Of a DNA stretch of 64,000 bases, positions 53,464 to 64,000 are shown piece after piece. The notes beneath the pieces were generated by a model, which was not told the DNA's origin, made no database searches, and worked only from the letters and a program-made list of their open reading frames with translations. The stretch lies in contig NC_133389.1 in assembly GCF_047511655.1 (NCBI RefSeq), positions 29,735,501 to 29,799,500 on the forward strand, in the 5' to 3' direction. The position numbers and the translations under genes are program-made. Source of the stretch: Castor canadensis. Its lineage: Eukaryota; Chordata; Mammalia; Rodentia; Castoridae. The first letter of the stretch is position 1. Each line of letters opens with the position of its first letter.

Positions 53464-53687
53464 TGGAGGTTCTAGCAGGGGAGCGCAGCTACTTGTATAC
53501 CCTTGACCGAAGAACAGTCCTCTTGTATCAGGATGATTGTCCACTTCAACCGAGCACGAAGCTTCAGGAGGGATGCATATGGAGCAGTGAGAGAGGAAGG
53601 GGACCCCGCCTAGAGAGCCAGATCAGCTGAATCAACCCTGGCAATCAATGGGGTAACAGATGTCACAGCCAGATCACCCTCACATGC
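53464..53687 (-). pseudogene. RN7SK: 7SK small nuclear RNA retropseudogene, 3'-truncated
   Basis: On the minus strand the sequence starts gcatgtgagggtgatctggc, continues through caccccattgattgccaggg-like, gctgatctggct, ccccttcctctctcactgct, gaagcttcgtgctcggtt and cggtcaagggtatacaagta, and ends gcgctcccctgctagaacct. This follows 7SK RNA from its 5' end for about 224 of some 330 nt. The last third is missing and many CpG sites have decayed to TpG/CpA. A direct repeat flanks it (53448..53461 and 53688..53701). Intact 7SK scaffolds the inhibition of P-TEFb; this copy lacks the 3' hairpin and terminator and has no promoter element in view, so it is dead. Confidence 0.95.
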
Positions 53688-53701
53688 CAAATGCTTCTAA
53701 T
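53688..53701 (+). repeat. Target-site duplication of the 7SK pseudogene, right
   Basis: caaatgcttctaat, one mismatch to the left copy. Confidence 0.85.
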
Positions 53702-53753
53702 TTTTTGAAAGGCAGCGGTACTAGATTTTTTCAAAGTACAATCCATCAGGCTC

Positions 53754-53767
53754 AAAAATAAACTTAA
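53754..53767 (+). repeat. Target-site duplication of the RPLP1 pseudogene, left
   Basis: aaaaataaacttaa, one mismatch to 54268..54281. Confidence 0.8.
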
Positions 53768-54267
53768 TGCCCCTTTTCTCTATTGCCAAGGTGCTCAGTC
53801 CTTCTGAGGAAGCTATGGCTGTGTTGCACCAAGGCCTCACTTTCAAGACTAGCATCACAGCCAGAGTGCCAGCCCCACATCCAAGGGTGGCTGTATCTAT
53901 TCAATCTTTATCTGCAGAATGATGAGGTGTCCTGCACAGAGGATAAGTTCAATGCCCTTGTTAAAAGCAGCTAGTATAAATTTTGAAACTTTTGGCCTAG
54001 CTTGTTTGCAAAAGCTCTGACAAACGTCAACACTGACACCCTTGCCTGCAATGCAGGATCTCATTGCAGGCAAGCTGTAGGCAAGTTGCAGGAGATGCAA
54101 CTGGTGCACACCAGTAGTAGGCTCTGCCCCTTCCAATATGGCTGCCCTAGCTGAGAAGAAAGTGGAAGCAAGTAAAGAACAGTCTGAGGAGTCTGATAAT
54201 GACAATGGGCATTGGTCTTTTTCAATAAACTTGTTTTGCAACATATTCAATAAAAAGCTGAGATATT
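53768..54267 (+). pseudogene. RPLP1: RPLP1 processed pseudogene (large ribosomal subunit stalk protein P1)
   Basis: Intronless copy of the RPLP1 mRNA: 5' UTR-like gccaaggtgctcagtccttc, then tctgcagaatgatgaggtgt, cacagaggataagttcaatg, cttgtttgcaaaagctctga, gctgagaagaaagtggaagc, tctgaggagtctgataatga and the 3' end attcaataaaaagctgag. The start codon region is deleted, in-frame stops and frameshifts occur (gcagctagtataaattttg), and the Ala/Gly hinge is rearranged. A direct repeat aaaaataaa(c/t)ttaa flanks it (53754..53767 and 54268..54281), with almost no poly(A) left. Functional RPLP1 forms the ribosomal P-stalk; this copy cannot encode it. Confidence 0.95.
54041..54074. repeat. Perfect 12-bp inverted repeat inside the RPLP1 pseudogene
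   Basis: cttgcctgcaat (54041..54052) and attgcaggcaag (54063..54074) are exact reverse complements around a 10-nt loop. The second arm is not part of the parental mRNA order as I know it. Confidence 0.9.
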
Positions 54268-54281
54268 AAAAATAAATTTAA
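54268..54281 (+). repeat. Target-site duplication of the RPLP1 pseudogene, right
   Basis: aaaaataaatttaa, directly after the mRNA end; part of it could also be decayed poly(A). Confidence 0.75.
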
Positions 54282-54432
54282 GTGACCATGACTCATTTCT
54301 TCAGGAAATAAGTTGTGGGTAGCAGAAATGAATGTGGACCGCTTTTCCTTTTAAGAAAAATGACAGTATCAATTACTTTCAATATGACACACAAACAAAT
54401 AGTTATTTTTTATTTAAAGTTCCTAAAATTTA

Positions 54433-54640
54433 GCCAGGCAAAAGTGGCTCAGGTCTTGGGAGGCGGAGATACAGAAGATCTTGGTTCAAGGCCAGTCTGG
54501 GCAAATACTTCACAAGACTCCATCTCCAAAATACCAGAACAAAATGGACTGGAGGTGTGGTTCAAGCAGTAGAGCACCTACTTTATAATTGTGAAGCCCT
54601 GAGTTCAAACCCCAACTTCCCCCCACACAAAATTCCTTAA
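54433..54640 (+). repeat. Composite B1/ID SINE
   Basis: ccaggcaaaagtggctcagg, gttcaaggccagtctgggca, then actggaggtgtggttcaagc and gttcaaaccccaacttcccc. Confidence 0.9.
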
Positions 54641-54739
54641 GTACTAAATGAGATTTAATTTCTGCTGCCTAAATATGTAACCAGTACTATGTTCAAAATC
54701 ACTTAAATATGCCCAAATCAATCACAAAAGACTGGCATT

Positions 54740-55290
54740 AGTCGGGCACAGGTGGCTCACGCCTGTAACCCTCGCTACTCAGGAGACAGAGATGAAGAGG
54801 ATCACAGTTTGAAGCCAGTCTGGGCAAATATTTTGTGAGATCCTATCTCAAACAAACCCTTCACAAAAAAAGGGCTGGTGAAGTGGCTCAATGTGTAGGC
54901 CCTGAGTTCAAATCCCAGGGCCACAAAAAAAGGGGAATAAGAAAGTTAACCAGGTGTTGGTGGCTCACACCTGTAATCCTAGCTACTCAGGAGGCAGAGA
55001 TCGGGAGGATCTCAGTTTGAAGTCAGCCCCAGGCAAACTGTTCTCAAATGGCTCATGGAGTGCCTGCCTACTAAGCATGAGGCCCTGAGTTCAAACTCCA
55101 GTACTGTAAAGACAGAGAAGAAACAGACAGAGACAGAGAGAGAGAGAGAGAGACAGAGACAGAGATTCTCCTACCTCATCCTCCAAATTCCACCTCCCAA
55201 GTAGCTAGCCACGCCCAGCTACTCGGGATAGGGTCTTACTAACTTTTTGCCTGGGCTGGTCTTGTACTGTGATCCTCTATCCTTGCCTAA
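54740..55290. repeat. Cluster of composite SINEs with a (GA)n tract
   Basis: 54740..54930 is a composite with a shortened ID half. 54945..55110 is a second composite, also with a shortened ID half (tggctcatggagtgcctgcc, gttcaaactccagtactgta). 55117..55165 is a (GA)n/(GACAGA)n tract. 55170..55285 are antisense B1-like pieces (caaattccacctcccaagta, agctagccacgcccagctac, ttgcctgggctggtcttgta). Confidence 0.85.
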
Positions 55291-55354
55291 TAAAATTTAA
55301 ATGAACAAAAAAAGGTACATTATACTATTTGTGTAAATGAAGGCAATTATATAT

Positions 55355-55535
55355 ACACATATGTGTGTGTGTATGTATTTCTCTGTAGAAGCATAGAATC
55401 TGAAGGATACTTAAGAAAATACTAATACCAGATGCCTTGGGATGGACAGAGTGAACAAGGAAACAGGAACAGAAGATTTATTTGCAGTTTTGTACCTTTT
55501 GAATTTTCCATCATTAACAAAAATTAACTTTCAAA
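55355..55535 (+). repeat. Old L1 3' fragment with a TA/TG repeat
   Basis: A short tatatacacatatgtgtgtg repeat, then gatttatttgcagttttgta and ccttttgaattttccatcat, as in L1ME 3' ends. Confidence 0.5.
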
Positions 55536-56161
55536 ACTCTACTCTAACATAAAAGTCTTCTGAAGAAAAGAGAGCTGTGCTTTTTTCTGGCCATGACATC
55601 ATAGTATTTATTTGGGCCCAATTTAGTCAATGAATTCTACTAGGTTTTCCCCTGTGGCAGAAATATGTTATAATTAAATACAAGAAAAAAAAGTCATAGG
55701 AAATGGAAATTAAGCTCTGACCAAACTCCATTCGGTAGAGTTCACATGAGGTTCCCAAAACACAGGAGGAAAAGATGTCATACATAAAGTTTAATCTTTC
55801 CATACAACAAGATTATTTACTGCATATATTGGTTTTGGTTGGGGGGATGGATTTTTTGGTATGGGTAATCAAGTAGCTGGCAGTAGAAAATGATAAAAGT
55901 GTCAAGTGGGAATTGCATCATGTAAATGGAATAAAAGGCCCTCAATCTTCTGGATTAATGCTCACAGTGAATTTACAAAGAAGTACTAAATATTCAACAT
56001 CTTTTCTATTAGAACAGCATTCTCTTCCATGTTTTTCTTCTATCCAATCTACAGCAGCCCCTTCCTGTGTGGGTATCACAGCTATTCACTCTCTCTTTTC
56101 CCTACAACTTGAAATTGTTGATTGCTCTTGTCTCTCATCAACTTCTTACACCCAGCTGGAC

Positions 56162-56184
56162 CATTCATTCATTCATTCATTCAT
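56162..56184 (+). repeat. (ATTC)n microsatellite
   Basis: Five tandem attc units. Confidence 0.9.
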
Positions 56185-57539
56185 CCATTTCTAAAATCCT
56201 CTTCCTACCTACCACCTCAACCTCACATCTTCATCTCCAGTTATTACTCTCTTCTGTCACAGGATACTTCACCATTTTATTTTCAGGACATAACAGGTCT
56301 GAAACTGGTGGCCTGACTAGCCCACCCTCACTACGTCAAAGGGCCAAACATGAGTTACGTAGCACAGCATGGAATTTCATATTGGTTTCTTTTCAACCAT
56401 GGTATTTTTGACCTTGGTATGACCTAATTACTAATAAAGAAATGGTAAGGAGTCCATTTGCTTCTTTCTATATAGCAGAGGCTATTGCCGCACACCAGCA
56501 TTCATTAAATTCTCTTGCTACAATGGTTTTGAATAATAGAATATCTCATGATTACTTACTGGCAGAACAAGGTGGAGCCTGTGCTACTGCTGATACTACA
56601 TACTGTACCTGAATAAATTCCTCTGGGGAAGTTGAGACCCAATTATAAAAAAATAAGGGAACAAGCCACATGGCTACAACGGGCCTCACCCAGTTCATGA
56701 CCCCTTGGTCATGTGGTTTGCTTACTTGGTTGCTTTCATGCCTAGGTTTCTGGCAAAAAAAAAAAAAAATAGTTATCATATTACTAATTATGCTCTGCAT
56801 TATCATTTATTTTAAAATTTTTATTAGCATAAGTTAATTATACAAAGGGGTTTCACTGTGATAGTATATCATGCATATAATGTACTTTGATCAAATTCAC
56901 TACATCTATGTTATATTCTTTCTTAACCACACTTCCTCCTATCCCCCCTCCTTTTTAAGTTTTATTGTGTTATTTTCATACGTATATAATAATTACTCAT
57001 TTATCCTTTCCCCTCCTTCCATAGTCATTCTCCCAAACAAGCTGGTTCTCTCTCCAACACTTCCCCTTTAACAATCACATATTATTAGAATTTTTAAGTC
57101 TAGATTCCACATTTCAGCAAAAATTGTTGTCTTTCTCAGCTTAGCTTATCTTGCTTAGCATAATGAGCTCTAGTTTCATGCATTTTCCTGTAAATGACAC
57201 AATTTCATTCTTCTTTGTGGTTGAATACTCCATTGTATATATGTACCACATTTTCTTTACCCAATCATTGGTTGTTGGGCAAGCAGGCTGGTTCCCTATC
57301 TTGGCTACTGTAAATACTGTTACTATAAACATGGGTGTGTGGTATCACTCTTTTGTTGGCTTATATTCCTTTAAATATAATGTCCAAGAGTGCTATAGCA
57401 GGATACTATGGTTAGTGCTACTTTCAGTTTAGGAACCTCCATTCTGATTTCCATAGAACCTGGATTAACTTACTGTCCCACCAACAGTATATAAAGGTGC
57501 CTCCCTCATCCTTGCCAGAATTCATTATTGTTTTCCTTT

Positions 57540-57720
57540 TTTGCGGGGGGGGTGGGGCGGGCAGCACTGGGGTTTGAACTCAGGGCCTAACGCTTACTAG
57601 GCAGGCACTCTGGTGTTCTACCACTTGAGCTACACCTCCAATTCCAGCCCAATGTTTTTTTTTTTTTTTTTTTTTTTTTGTGGCAGGCTTTCTACCACTT
57701 GAACTACTCCACCAGCCCCC
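57540..57720 (-). repeat. Two antisense ID-like SINEs inside the L1
   Basis: 57555..57645 has ggggtttgaactcagggcct, gcactctggtgttctaccac and cttgagctacacctccaatt after a G-rich tail. 57654..57679 is a T26 run, then a second copy reduced to aggctttctaccacttgaac and tactccaccagccccc. Confidence 0.9.
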
Positions 57721-58604
57721 AGCATTTGTTTTCTTGTTGACAATCATTCTGACTGAGGTGAGAGAGAATCTCAGTGTCATTTTGATTTGCACTTCCTTTA
57801 TGGCTAAGGATATTGCATTTTTTTCATATGCATCTGCCATTCTTTTGAGAATTGTCTATTCAATTCATTTTCCACTTATTACTTGGAATACTTGTTCTTT
57901 TAGTGCTTATTTTTTGAGCTTTATACATCGTCTAGCTATTAATCCATTTCAGATGAACAGCTTGCAAAGACTTTCTTCTATTCTGTGGGTTGTTCCTTGA
58001 TTCTGGAAATGACTTCCTTGGCAAAAGCTTTTTAATTGGATGCAACTGCATTTGTCAGTTCTTGCTCTTATATCCTGAGCAACTGGAATCCTATTTATAA
58101 ATAACTGTCTATGCCTATATCTTCAAGTGTTTCCATGTAGTAATTTCAAAGTTTTAGGTCTTACATTTATATGTTTGATCCATTCTGAACTGATCTCTGA
58201 ACACAGTGAGAGATAGGGATCTAGTTTCAGTCTTTTGCATGTAGATACGCAGTTTTCCCAACACCATTTGTTGAAGAGACTGTCTTTTTTCCAACATAGG
58301 TTTTTGGCACCTTTGTCAAAAATCAGATGGCTATAGCTGTGTGGGTTTATTTCTGAATCTTCAATTCTATTCCATTGATCTATATGTCTGTTTTTGTTCC
58401 AGTACCATGCTGTTTTTATTACTACGGCTCTACAGTATAAGTTGATGTCAGGTATTGTGATACCTCCAGTATTGCTCTTTTTGCTTAGGACTGCTTGGCT
58501 ACTCAGGTCTTTTATGCTTCCATCTGAATTTTTAGATTGATTTTTGTATGAAAGCCATTTTCACAGTATTAATTCTGCCAACCCATGAACACAGAAGGTC
58601 TTGC

Positions 58605-58806
58605 CTTTTTTTTTTTTTCTTTTGTGGTACTGGGGCTTGAACTCAGGGCCTATACCTTAAGCCACTCCACCAGTGATTTTTGGGAAGGGTCTTTTCAAGA
58701 TAGGGTCTCATGGACTATTTGCCCAGGCTGGCTTTGAACCGCAATCCTTCTGATCTCTGCCTCCTGAGTAGCTAGGATTATAGGCGTGAGCCACTGGTGC
58801 CCAGAA
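58605..58806 (-). repeat. Composite B1/ID SINE inside the L1, antisense
   Basis: ggtactggggcttgaactca and taagccactccaccagtgat, then tttgcccaggctggctttga, tctgatctctgcctcctgag and ctaggattataggcgtgagc. The words gaaggtcttgcc repeat on both sides (58585..58596 and 58804..58815), a likely target duplication. Confidence 0.93.
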
Positions 58807-59154
58807 GGTCTTGCCATTTCTAATGTCTTCTTCAATGTTTCACAATATTCACTCTAGATGTCTTTCATGTCCTTAGTTTATTCCTAATTAATTTTTTGAG
58901 GCTATTGTGAATTGGATAGTTCTCTTGATTTCTTTCTCTGCCTGCTTTTCTGTATTATCCTTATAAACTTTGTGCCTGTCAAACTTCTGAAGAAGTGCAA
59001 CTACTAACAATAGAGTAATGATGGCCCAATGCTTTGCAACAATATCCAAGCCAACAGAAAAAATTAAACTTGACAGTGAAATCCCATCCTTCTCTGTCAT
59101 CCTTGTTGCTCAAATGTAGCTATAAAGAGGTTTGGGCTTTTTCTTTTTCATCTT

Positions 59155-59305
59155 TTTGCTGTTGTTGTTCAAAACAGGCTCTTGCCATGCAGATCAGTGG
59201 CCTGGAACTCCATATGCAGCCTTGGCTGGACTAGAACAGGATCCTCCTGTCTCAGCCTCACAAGTGCGGGGGTTACAGGCACACCATCACACTCAGTATA
59301 AAAAG
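59155..59305 (-). repeat. B1-like SINE, antisense
   Basis: aaacaggctcttgccatgca, cctcctgtctcagcctcaca and gggggttacaggcacaccat. Confidence 0.82.
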
Positions 59306-60302
59306 GATTTTAACGTGAACTCCTAATTGCTACCATTTCTCTCTTATGTAGGATCAGACTAACAAAACAGGTCCATCCTATTCTTCAGGAACAATCAAAC
59401 CTACTCTCAAAACGGTTTAAGGAGTCTTTGCTCTCATTTCCTGCATGGAGAATAGGAAATGTTTCTCTCTCTTTTCCTCCCCCCACCCCTTGTCTATACT
59501 TTATCCTGTTATACTAAAATAAATCCTTGCTAAAACTTTCAAAAGAAATGGTTTCTAAGCAATGCTTTCAGAAAAAGATCTTTAACACAAAAGGAAAATA
59601 TGGCAGTTATCAGTAGTAGCATAATGAAGTTACTTACGTGAGGTCACGAAGAAGAGCCCTTATACATGTGGCTATGAAGTTAAGAGTCCTCATGCATGTA
59701 TCCTCATGATGGAAACAATGCAAAGAATACCTCAAACCAGATAAACCACTGGCACAAGTACACATGCCTGACAATACTGCTTCCACTAATAAGCTAATGC
59801 CAACTCCTGCAACAAACCCCTGTAATCAGTACTCTTTGTTTAAAACAGTTTACACAGACTTCCCATTTTTGTCTTTAAAAGCTGTCTATTTGCCCTAACC
59901 CCTTTGGATATACTGAAGGTCCAGCATAGTATGCATATCCAAAACTGCAATCCCCTACTATTCCCAAACTAGGTCTTTAGTCCTAAAGAATTTTCTAGTC
60001 TGTCCATTGTTCTCCAAATTCACTATCACCACTCTAGATTCAACCTCCATCATTCATTTCTCAATGGAAGTACTGACAGTCATATCCTGTCCTTCTCCAT
60101 GTTCCATCTTGCTCCTACTCACAAAACTGTTCTCATTCTGCAGGCAAATATAATGTCTTTATATGAGAAAATATTTTTAAGTACTATAGAAGATTAGGAT
60201 GAGAAGGTGGGATGACTAAGGAGGGGGGTTGAAAAGGGGGATGAGTTGAGCTTTATCCGATGTTTTTTCCTCCCATTAAAAGAAAAAAAAAAAAAGAATT
60301 AT

Positions 60303-60765
60303 TGGGCTAGAGGTGTGCCTCAAGCAGTAGAGTGTTTGCCTAGCAAGCACAAAGGCTTGAGTTCAAACCTCAGGACCAAGCCTTGCGCCAATGGCACATG
60401 CCTGAAATCCTAGCTACTTGAGAGGCAGACATCAGGAGGATTGCAGTTCAAATCCAGCCTAGACAATCAGTTTGTGAGACCCTATCTTGAAAATACCCAA
60501 TGCAAAAAAGGGCTGGTGGAGTGGCTCAAGAAGTAGAGCACCTGCCTAGCGAGTGTGAAGCCCTGAGATCAAATCCCAGTACCAACAAAAAAATAAAAAA
60601 CCAAACCAAACCCCAGTACCCGAAAAAAAAAAAATTTGCCAGGAGTGGTGGTCCATGCTTATAGTCCCAGCACTGGGCTGAGGCAGGAGGATCTCTAGTT
60701 CAAGGCCAGCCCAAGTTACACAATATGACCCTGTCTCCAAAGAAAAAGACAAAAGAAAAAAAAAA
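60303..60765 (+). repeat. SINE cluster: ID-like, composite, B1-like
   Basis: 60303..60382: gggctagaggtgtgcctcaa to gttcaaacctcaggacc. 60385..60600: composite with ggcacatgcctgaaatccta and gctggtggagtggctcaaga...gatcaaatcccagtaccaac. 60635..60755: B1-like caggagtggtggtccatgct, gctgaggcaggaggatctct. Confidence 0.92.
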
Positions 60766-61107
60766 GAGAATTGTATGCAGAAATCTAAAAAGCTATATTA
60801 ATATTATTTCTGGGCAGTGAAAACACATTTATTATTTGTTTCCCTTAAGAAACTAAGTGGACAGAAAATGAATACAGGTGGAAGTGTTAAAACCATGTGA
60901 AAGCAGCAGAGGAAAGCAATGCACTGCCCTCAAGGAGGAGACAGGAAGTGGAATTTATCTAGCTCATTGAGGCTACCGTGAAACTCTAGAGCAGAAAAGT
61001 CGAAGGAGTTTGTTTCATGTTAGACATCCTTCTTTGTGAACAAATCTTCGATACAAAGTGAAAAAGAAGGCAGGTGTGGGAGGTTGTAATAGTGGAAAAG
61101 AAGGGAA

Positions 61108-61190
61108 TGAAGGCATGGGCTCGGTGGTAGGGCACTTGCTTAGGATGTACAAGGCCCTGGGTTGATCCCTGGCACTAAAAAAAAGGTGGT
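61108..61190 (+). repeat. ID-like SINE
   Basis: gcatgggctcggtggtaggg and ccctgggttgatccctggca. Confidence 0.8.
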
Positions 61191-61949
61191 GGGGGCAGGA
61201 GGAATAAATAGCATTTAACAGAAAGTAGAACTGCCATTACAGTAAAATAAAGTCAAAAAGAACGGTGGCTAGAGTAAGACTACAGAAGGAGTAACTAAGG
61301 TAGGATGGCAGACATCATCATCATCATCACAGAAAAATTATTCACAGAACTGAGTAAGCAATGAAAAAAGGATCATACAAGAATAATAAACCGATTCAAA
61401 ATAGTATTTATTTTAGAGGAGGAAAAGAAAAATTACCAGAAAAGTGTCAATGAGGAAAAGGAAAACCACTAACTGCTCCCTCCTCCAGGACACAGTAGAT
61501 GAGGCTTACAGGAGAAAAAAAACAACCTGTGAAGCAGTGTCCTCAGAGTTACTGTTAATGTAACAAGGTAAAGAGAAAGTACAGAAAAGGTTGAGAATAC
61601 ATTACTGGTGATTTTTGCTGACGATGAATTATGGATTACAGATCCAAAGTGGAAGAGGGTTGAAGAAGAAGAGGAAGAAACAGAACAGGAATGTACAGTG
61701 CTTTCTCCAAAGATTAGTATGCAGGAAACAAGGGGTAATTTAGGAGTTTGGGGTTTCTTTTTGTGACATCCAAGAAAAAAGAAACTAACTTTTAAATATG
61801 TATTACATTAAGATATTTTTGTTATTATATATTTTAAAAAGCTAGTATAGTTCTTGTCTCAGTAAATTGATTTCACAACAAACGAGTACAACAGCAACCC
61901 GAAGCTTGAAAAGTACTGTCTAGAGAATCCTGCACAAGTAATGCTTGTA

Positions 61950-62255
61950 GCACCATTGTTCTGTGATAGTCAAAACAAAAACATGGGAAAAAAATGTGAT
62001 ACATTGCTACAATGAAGAAGCAAGTAACAGTGGAAATAAATAATAACTAAATCAATATGGGTCAATGCAAAAAAAATTGGACAAAGAAAGATATAGTTCA
62101 AGGTACAACAAGTTCAAAGCCATGCAAAATGAAATAACACATTATGTAGAGATACTTTACACTAAAACTTCTTTAAGAAGCAGAGGACTGGTTACCAAAA
62201 TGTCAGGGAATAGTTACCCATGTGTAAAAGTGTGATACATTACGAATACAGTGAG
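61950..62255 (+). repeat. Old L1 (L1M/HAL1-like) fragment
   Basis: gtgatagtcaaaacaaaaac, gtgatacattgctacaatga and gaggactggttaccaaaatg follow ancient L1 3' sequence. Heavily mutated. Confidence 0.5.
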
Positions 62256-62269
62256 CTTCAAGTTTGCTA

Positions 62270-62705
62270 CAGGCCTGGAGTCATGGTTCAGAGTGTGGAG
62301 CACCTGCCTGGCAACGTGAAACCCTGAGTTCAAATCCCACCACCAAAAAAATCCCAATGCGCTAGAGGCATGGCTCAAGTGGTAGTGTCTGCCTTATAAG
62401 CACAAATAAAGCCCTGGGTTCAAAGCCCAATATGCTCCCTCCCCCTGCAAAAAAAAGAGGAAAGAAAAAAGTATTGCAACAGCTAAGCATGACGGTTCAA
62501 GCCTGTAATCTCAGCACTCCAGAGGATGATCCAGGAGGATTGTTAGTTCGAGGCCCATCTGGGCTATGCAGTGAGATCCTGACTCAAGGAAAAAAAAAAA
62601 AAAGACTAAAACTCTCAAAGAAAAGAAATACGTGGACTGGAGATGTAGCTCGTGGTAGAGTGCTTGCCTAATACAGACAAGGCTTTGGGTCCAATGCAGG
62701 GATGC
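62270..62705 (+). repeat. SINE cluster: two ID-like, one B1-like, one ID
   Basis: 62270..62350 (ctggagtcatggttcagagt, gttcaaatcccaccacc). 62355..62460 (gcatggctcaagtggtagtg, gggttcaaagcccaatatg). 62480..62600 (agcatgacggttcaagcctg, gaggcccatctgggctatgc). 62635..62705 (ctggagatgtagctcgtggt, truncated in box B). Confidence 0.9.
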
Positions 62706-62824
62706 AAGGATATAGATTTGGAAACATCAATACAAAAACAGGTGGTGGGTGAGTACATCCAGGAAGAAAGCATAGTCAACTCAGAAGAGACAAGACACTA
62801 ACAGTTACATAAAAAAGATGTGAA

Positions 62825-62925
62825 CCTTGATGGTGGAGATGTGGCCCAAGTACCTGTTAGGAAGATAGAAGGCTCCGAGTTCAAACACCTGTACCACCTC
62901 CAAAAAAAGAAAAAAAAAAGATGTG
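62825..62925 (+). repeat. ID-like SINE
   Basis: gatggtggagatgtggccca, gttcaaacacctgtaccacc. Confidence 0.82.
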
Positions 62926-63432
62926 AATCTACAGCTTTCATGCATAAAGTAATAGGCAAGGAATTATCTCTAGAGAAAAAAGACAATATTCATAAGATAC
63001 ACAGAGAAGCCTTTCTTCTCTAAAAGTTCTTCTTAGATGGTTAACTTCCTGTAGAATTATGAGAAAAGACCAAGATTAATGGAGTCTTACTTAAGACCAA
63101 CCACTATAGGAAACCCTCCTGAAAGTTTTGACATAGCAACAAATAAAATCATTGAGCACTAAACATAAGAATGCTTGTCTTTATCCCTTTCAATTTTACA
63201 CCCTTAGTAACAATCATCATTAACCACCCTTTAACACCATTATAATAACATGACACTCCCATTAAAATGAATAAACCAAAACAGCAATGTACTTTCTGTT
63301 GTGACAAAATACAAATTGAAGTCATCTAATGTTACAAGTTTACTATTGCCACAGGGATTTTTCCGTTAAAACCACAAGTAGATAACATAAGTTGATTGAC
63401 ATAAACACAGACCATTAAGTAATATTGTTTCT

Positions 63433-63645
63433 CAGATGTGAATGTAGCTCAGTGGTAGAGCAGCCATTTGCAACTCCCATAGCATTACAATAAATCATCA
63501 ATATTACTGTTTTTATGGCAAGATTCTGTTCTAGACATATAAAAATGGGACATTATGGGGCTAGGGGTAGGGGATGGCTCAAGTAGTAGGCAAATGCAAG
63601 ACTCTAAATTGAAACCTCACTACTACAAAAAGAAAAAAAAACAAA
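63433..63645 (+). repeat. ID fragment and ID-like SINE
   Basis: 63433..63465 is only the box A half (tgaatgtagctcagtggtag). 63558..63640 runs ggggctaggggtaggggatg to taaattgaaacctcactac with a (CAAAAA)n tail. Confidence 0.78.
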
Positions 63646-64000
63646 AAAACAAAAACAAAGAACATTCAAACTGCTAGCACTTCCAGAAATTTTTTTCTCA
63701 CCACTGTAGAACTGTTAAGAAATGCAAGCAACTAATGCCTCAAACATAACTTATACGAACCATTGAACTTATACTGCTGTTCCACATGAAAAAGCTACAG
63801 TATTAGAGCATCATAAATTGCAGCTTATACTCTTGCACAAGCAATATTCTAAACTAAATATGGCTTTCCACTTAGGAACAAAAAATCCCTTTGATATAGT
63901 CAATGTTTACTGACAAAACAAGAAAACTTCTGCCCATCAGTGGCTTTAATACTTGCCGTGACATAGAAATTTAAACTAACAACAACAACAAAAAAAAAAA

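Larger units (their letters stand above)
56810..58950 (-). mobile_element. Antisense L1, broken by SINEs
   Basis: Starts at the 3' UTR (56810..57115). The ORF2 C-terminus is read on the minus strand at 57332..57141 (NQPACPTTNDWVKKMWYIYTMEYS). SINEs then interrupt (57540..57720), and ORF2 sequence continues at 57725..58590 (ttgtttgttgaagagactgt-like, catctgaatttttagattga) and after another SINE at 58806..58950. Frames are full of stops and gaps, and it is older than the 10.3-12.5 kb pair. No ORF1 or 5' UTR. Confidence 0.88.
51246..64000 (-). other. ARK2N: ARK2N intron 1 (partial; runs off the window)
   Basis: Starts at the exon 2 acceptor. No CpG-rich segment, TATA-like promoter or further exon is seen up to 64000, so the non-coding first exon lies outside. 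Contents: SINEs, two pseudogenes (53464..54267), an antisense L1 (56810..58950), old L1 fragments and microsatellites. The stretches 52485..53445, 55540..56800, 59305..60295 and 63015..63430 show nothing recognisable apart from an ATTC repeat. Confidence 0.85.

Noticed and set aside
53464..53687. Functional 7SK RNA gene
   Set aside because: The last third is missing, many bases differ, and target-site duplications show it is a retrocopy.
1..64000. CRISPR array, bacterial operon or endogenous retrovirus
   Set aside because: Repeats are dispersed SINEs and LINEs or simple microsatellites. No regularly spaced repeats, LTR pair or gag/pol/env reading was seen.

Overview
The window is nuclear DNA from a placental mammal, almost certainly a rodent of the beaver / kangaroo-rat group (Castorimorpha, Castor-like). 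It carries one split protein gene with consensus splice sites. Short interspersed repeats occur about once per kilobase: tRNA-derived ID-like units, 7SL-derived B1-like units, and composites with a B1-like left half and an ID-like right half. Composites of this kind are known from beavers, squirrels and dormice. The species call is inference from repeat style, not from a search.

The only real gene is ARK2N (C18orf25, Arkadia-like 1), read on the minus strand. All coding exons are present: exon 2 (50465..51245, start codon at 51179), exon 3 (28838..29020), exon 4 (16290..16416) and the start of the last exon (7073..7262 coding, then a long 3' UTR). Joined, they give exactly 405 codons (404 residues plus stop). 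Exon 3 is a phase-symmetric 183-nt cassette; skipping it gives a 343-residue form. The 5' non-coding exon and the promoter lie beyond base 64000, since no CpG island or promoter-like DNA is seen here.

Layout in window order: 1..~3380 is 3' flank (or a longer 3' UTR), poor in repeats. ~3385..7072 is the probable 3' UTR. 7263..16289 is intron 4, with a nested L1-in-L1. 16417..28837 is intron 3, dense in SINEs, with a Tigger-like miniature element and older L1 pieces. 29021..50464 is intron 2. 51246..64000 is part of intron 1, with a 7SK pseudogene and an RPLP1 processed pseudogene side by side, and an antisense L1.

No undescribed system, operon, CRISPR array or complete mobile element was found. 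The most interesting structure is in the DNA itself. A (CA)n tract plus 24 bp of unique flank from 13.95 kb appears to have been copied into a SINE at 19.4 kb. An L1 has inserted into another L1 with both target duplications readable. Two retrogenes sit 52 bp apart. In the gene, each SUMO-interaction-like motif falls in its own exon, and one of them lies on the cassette exon.
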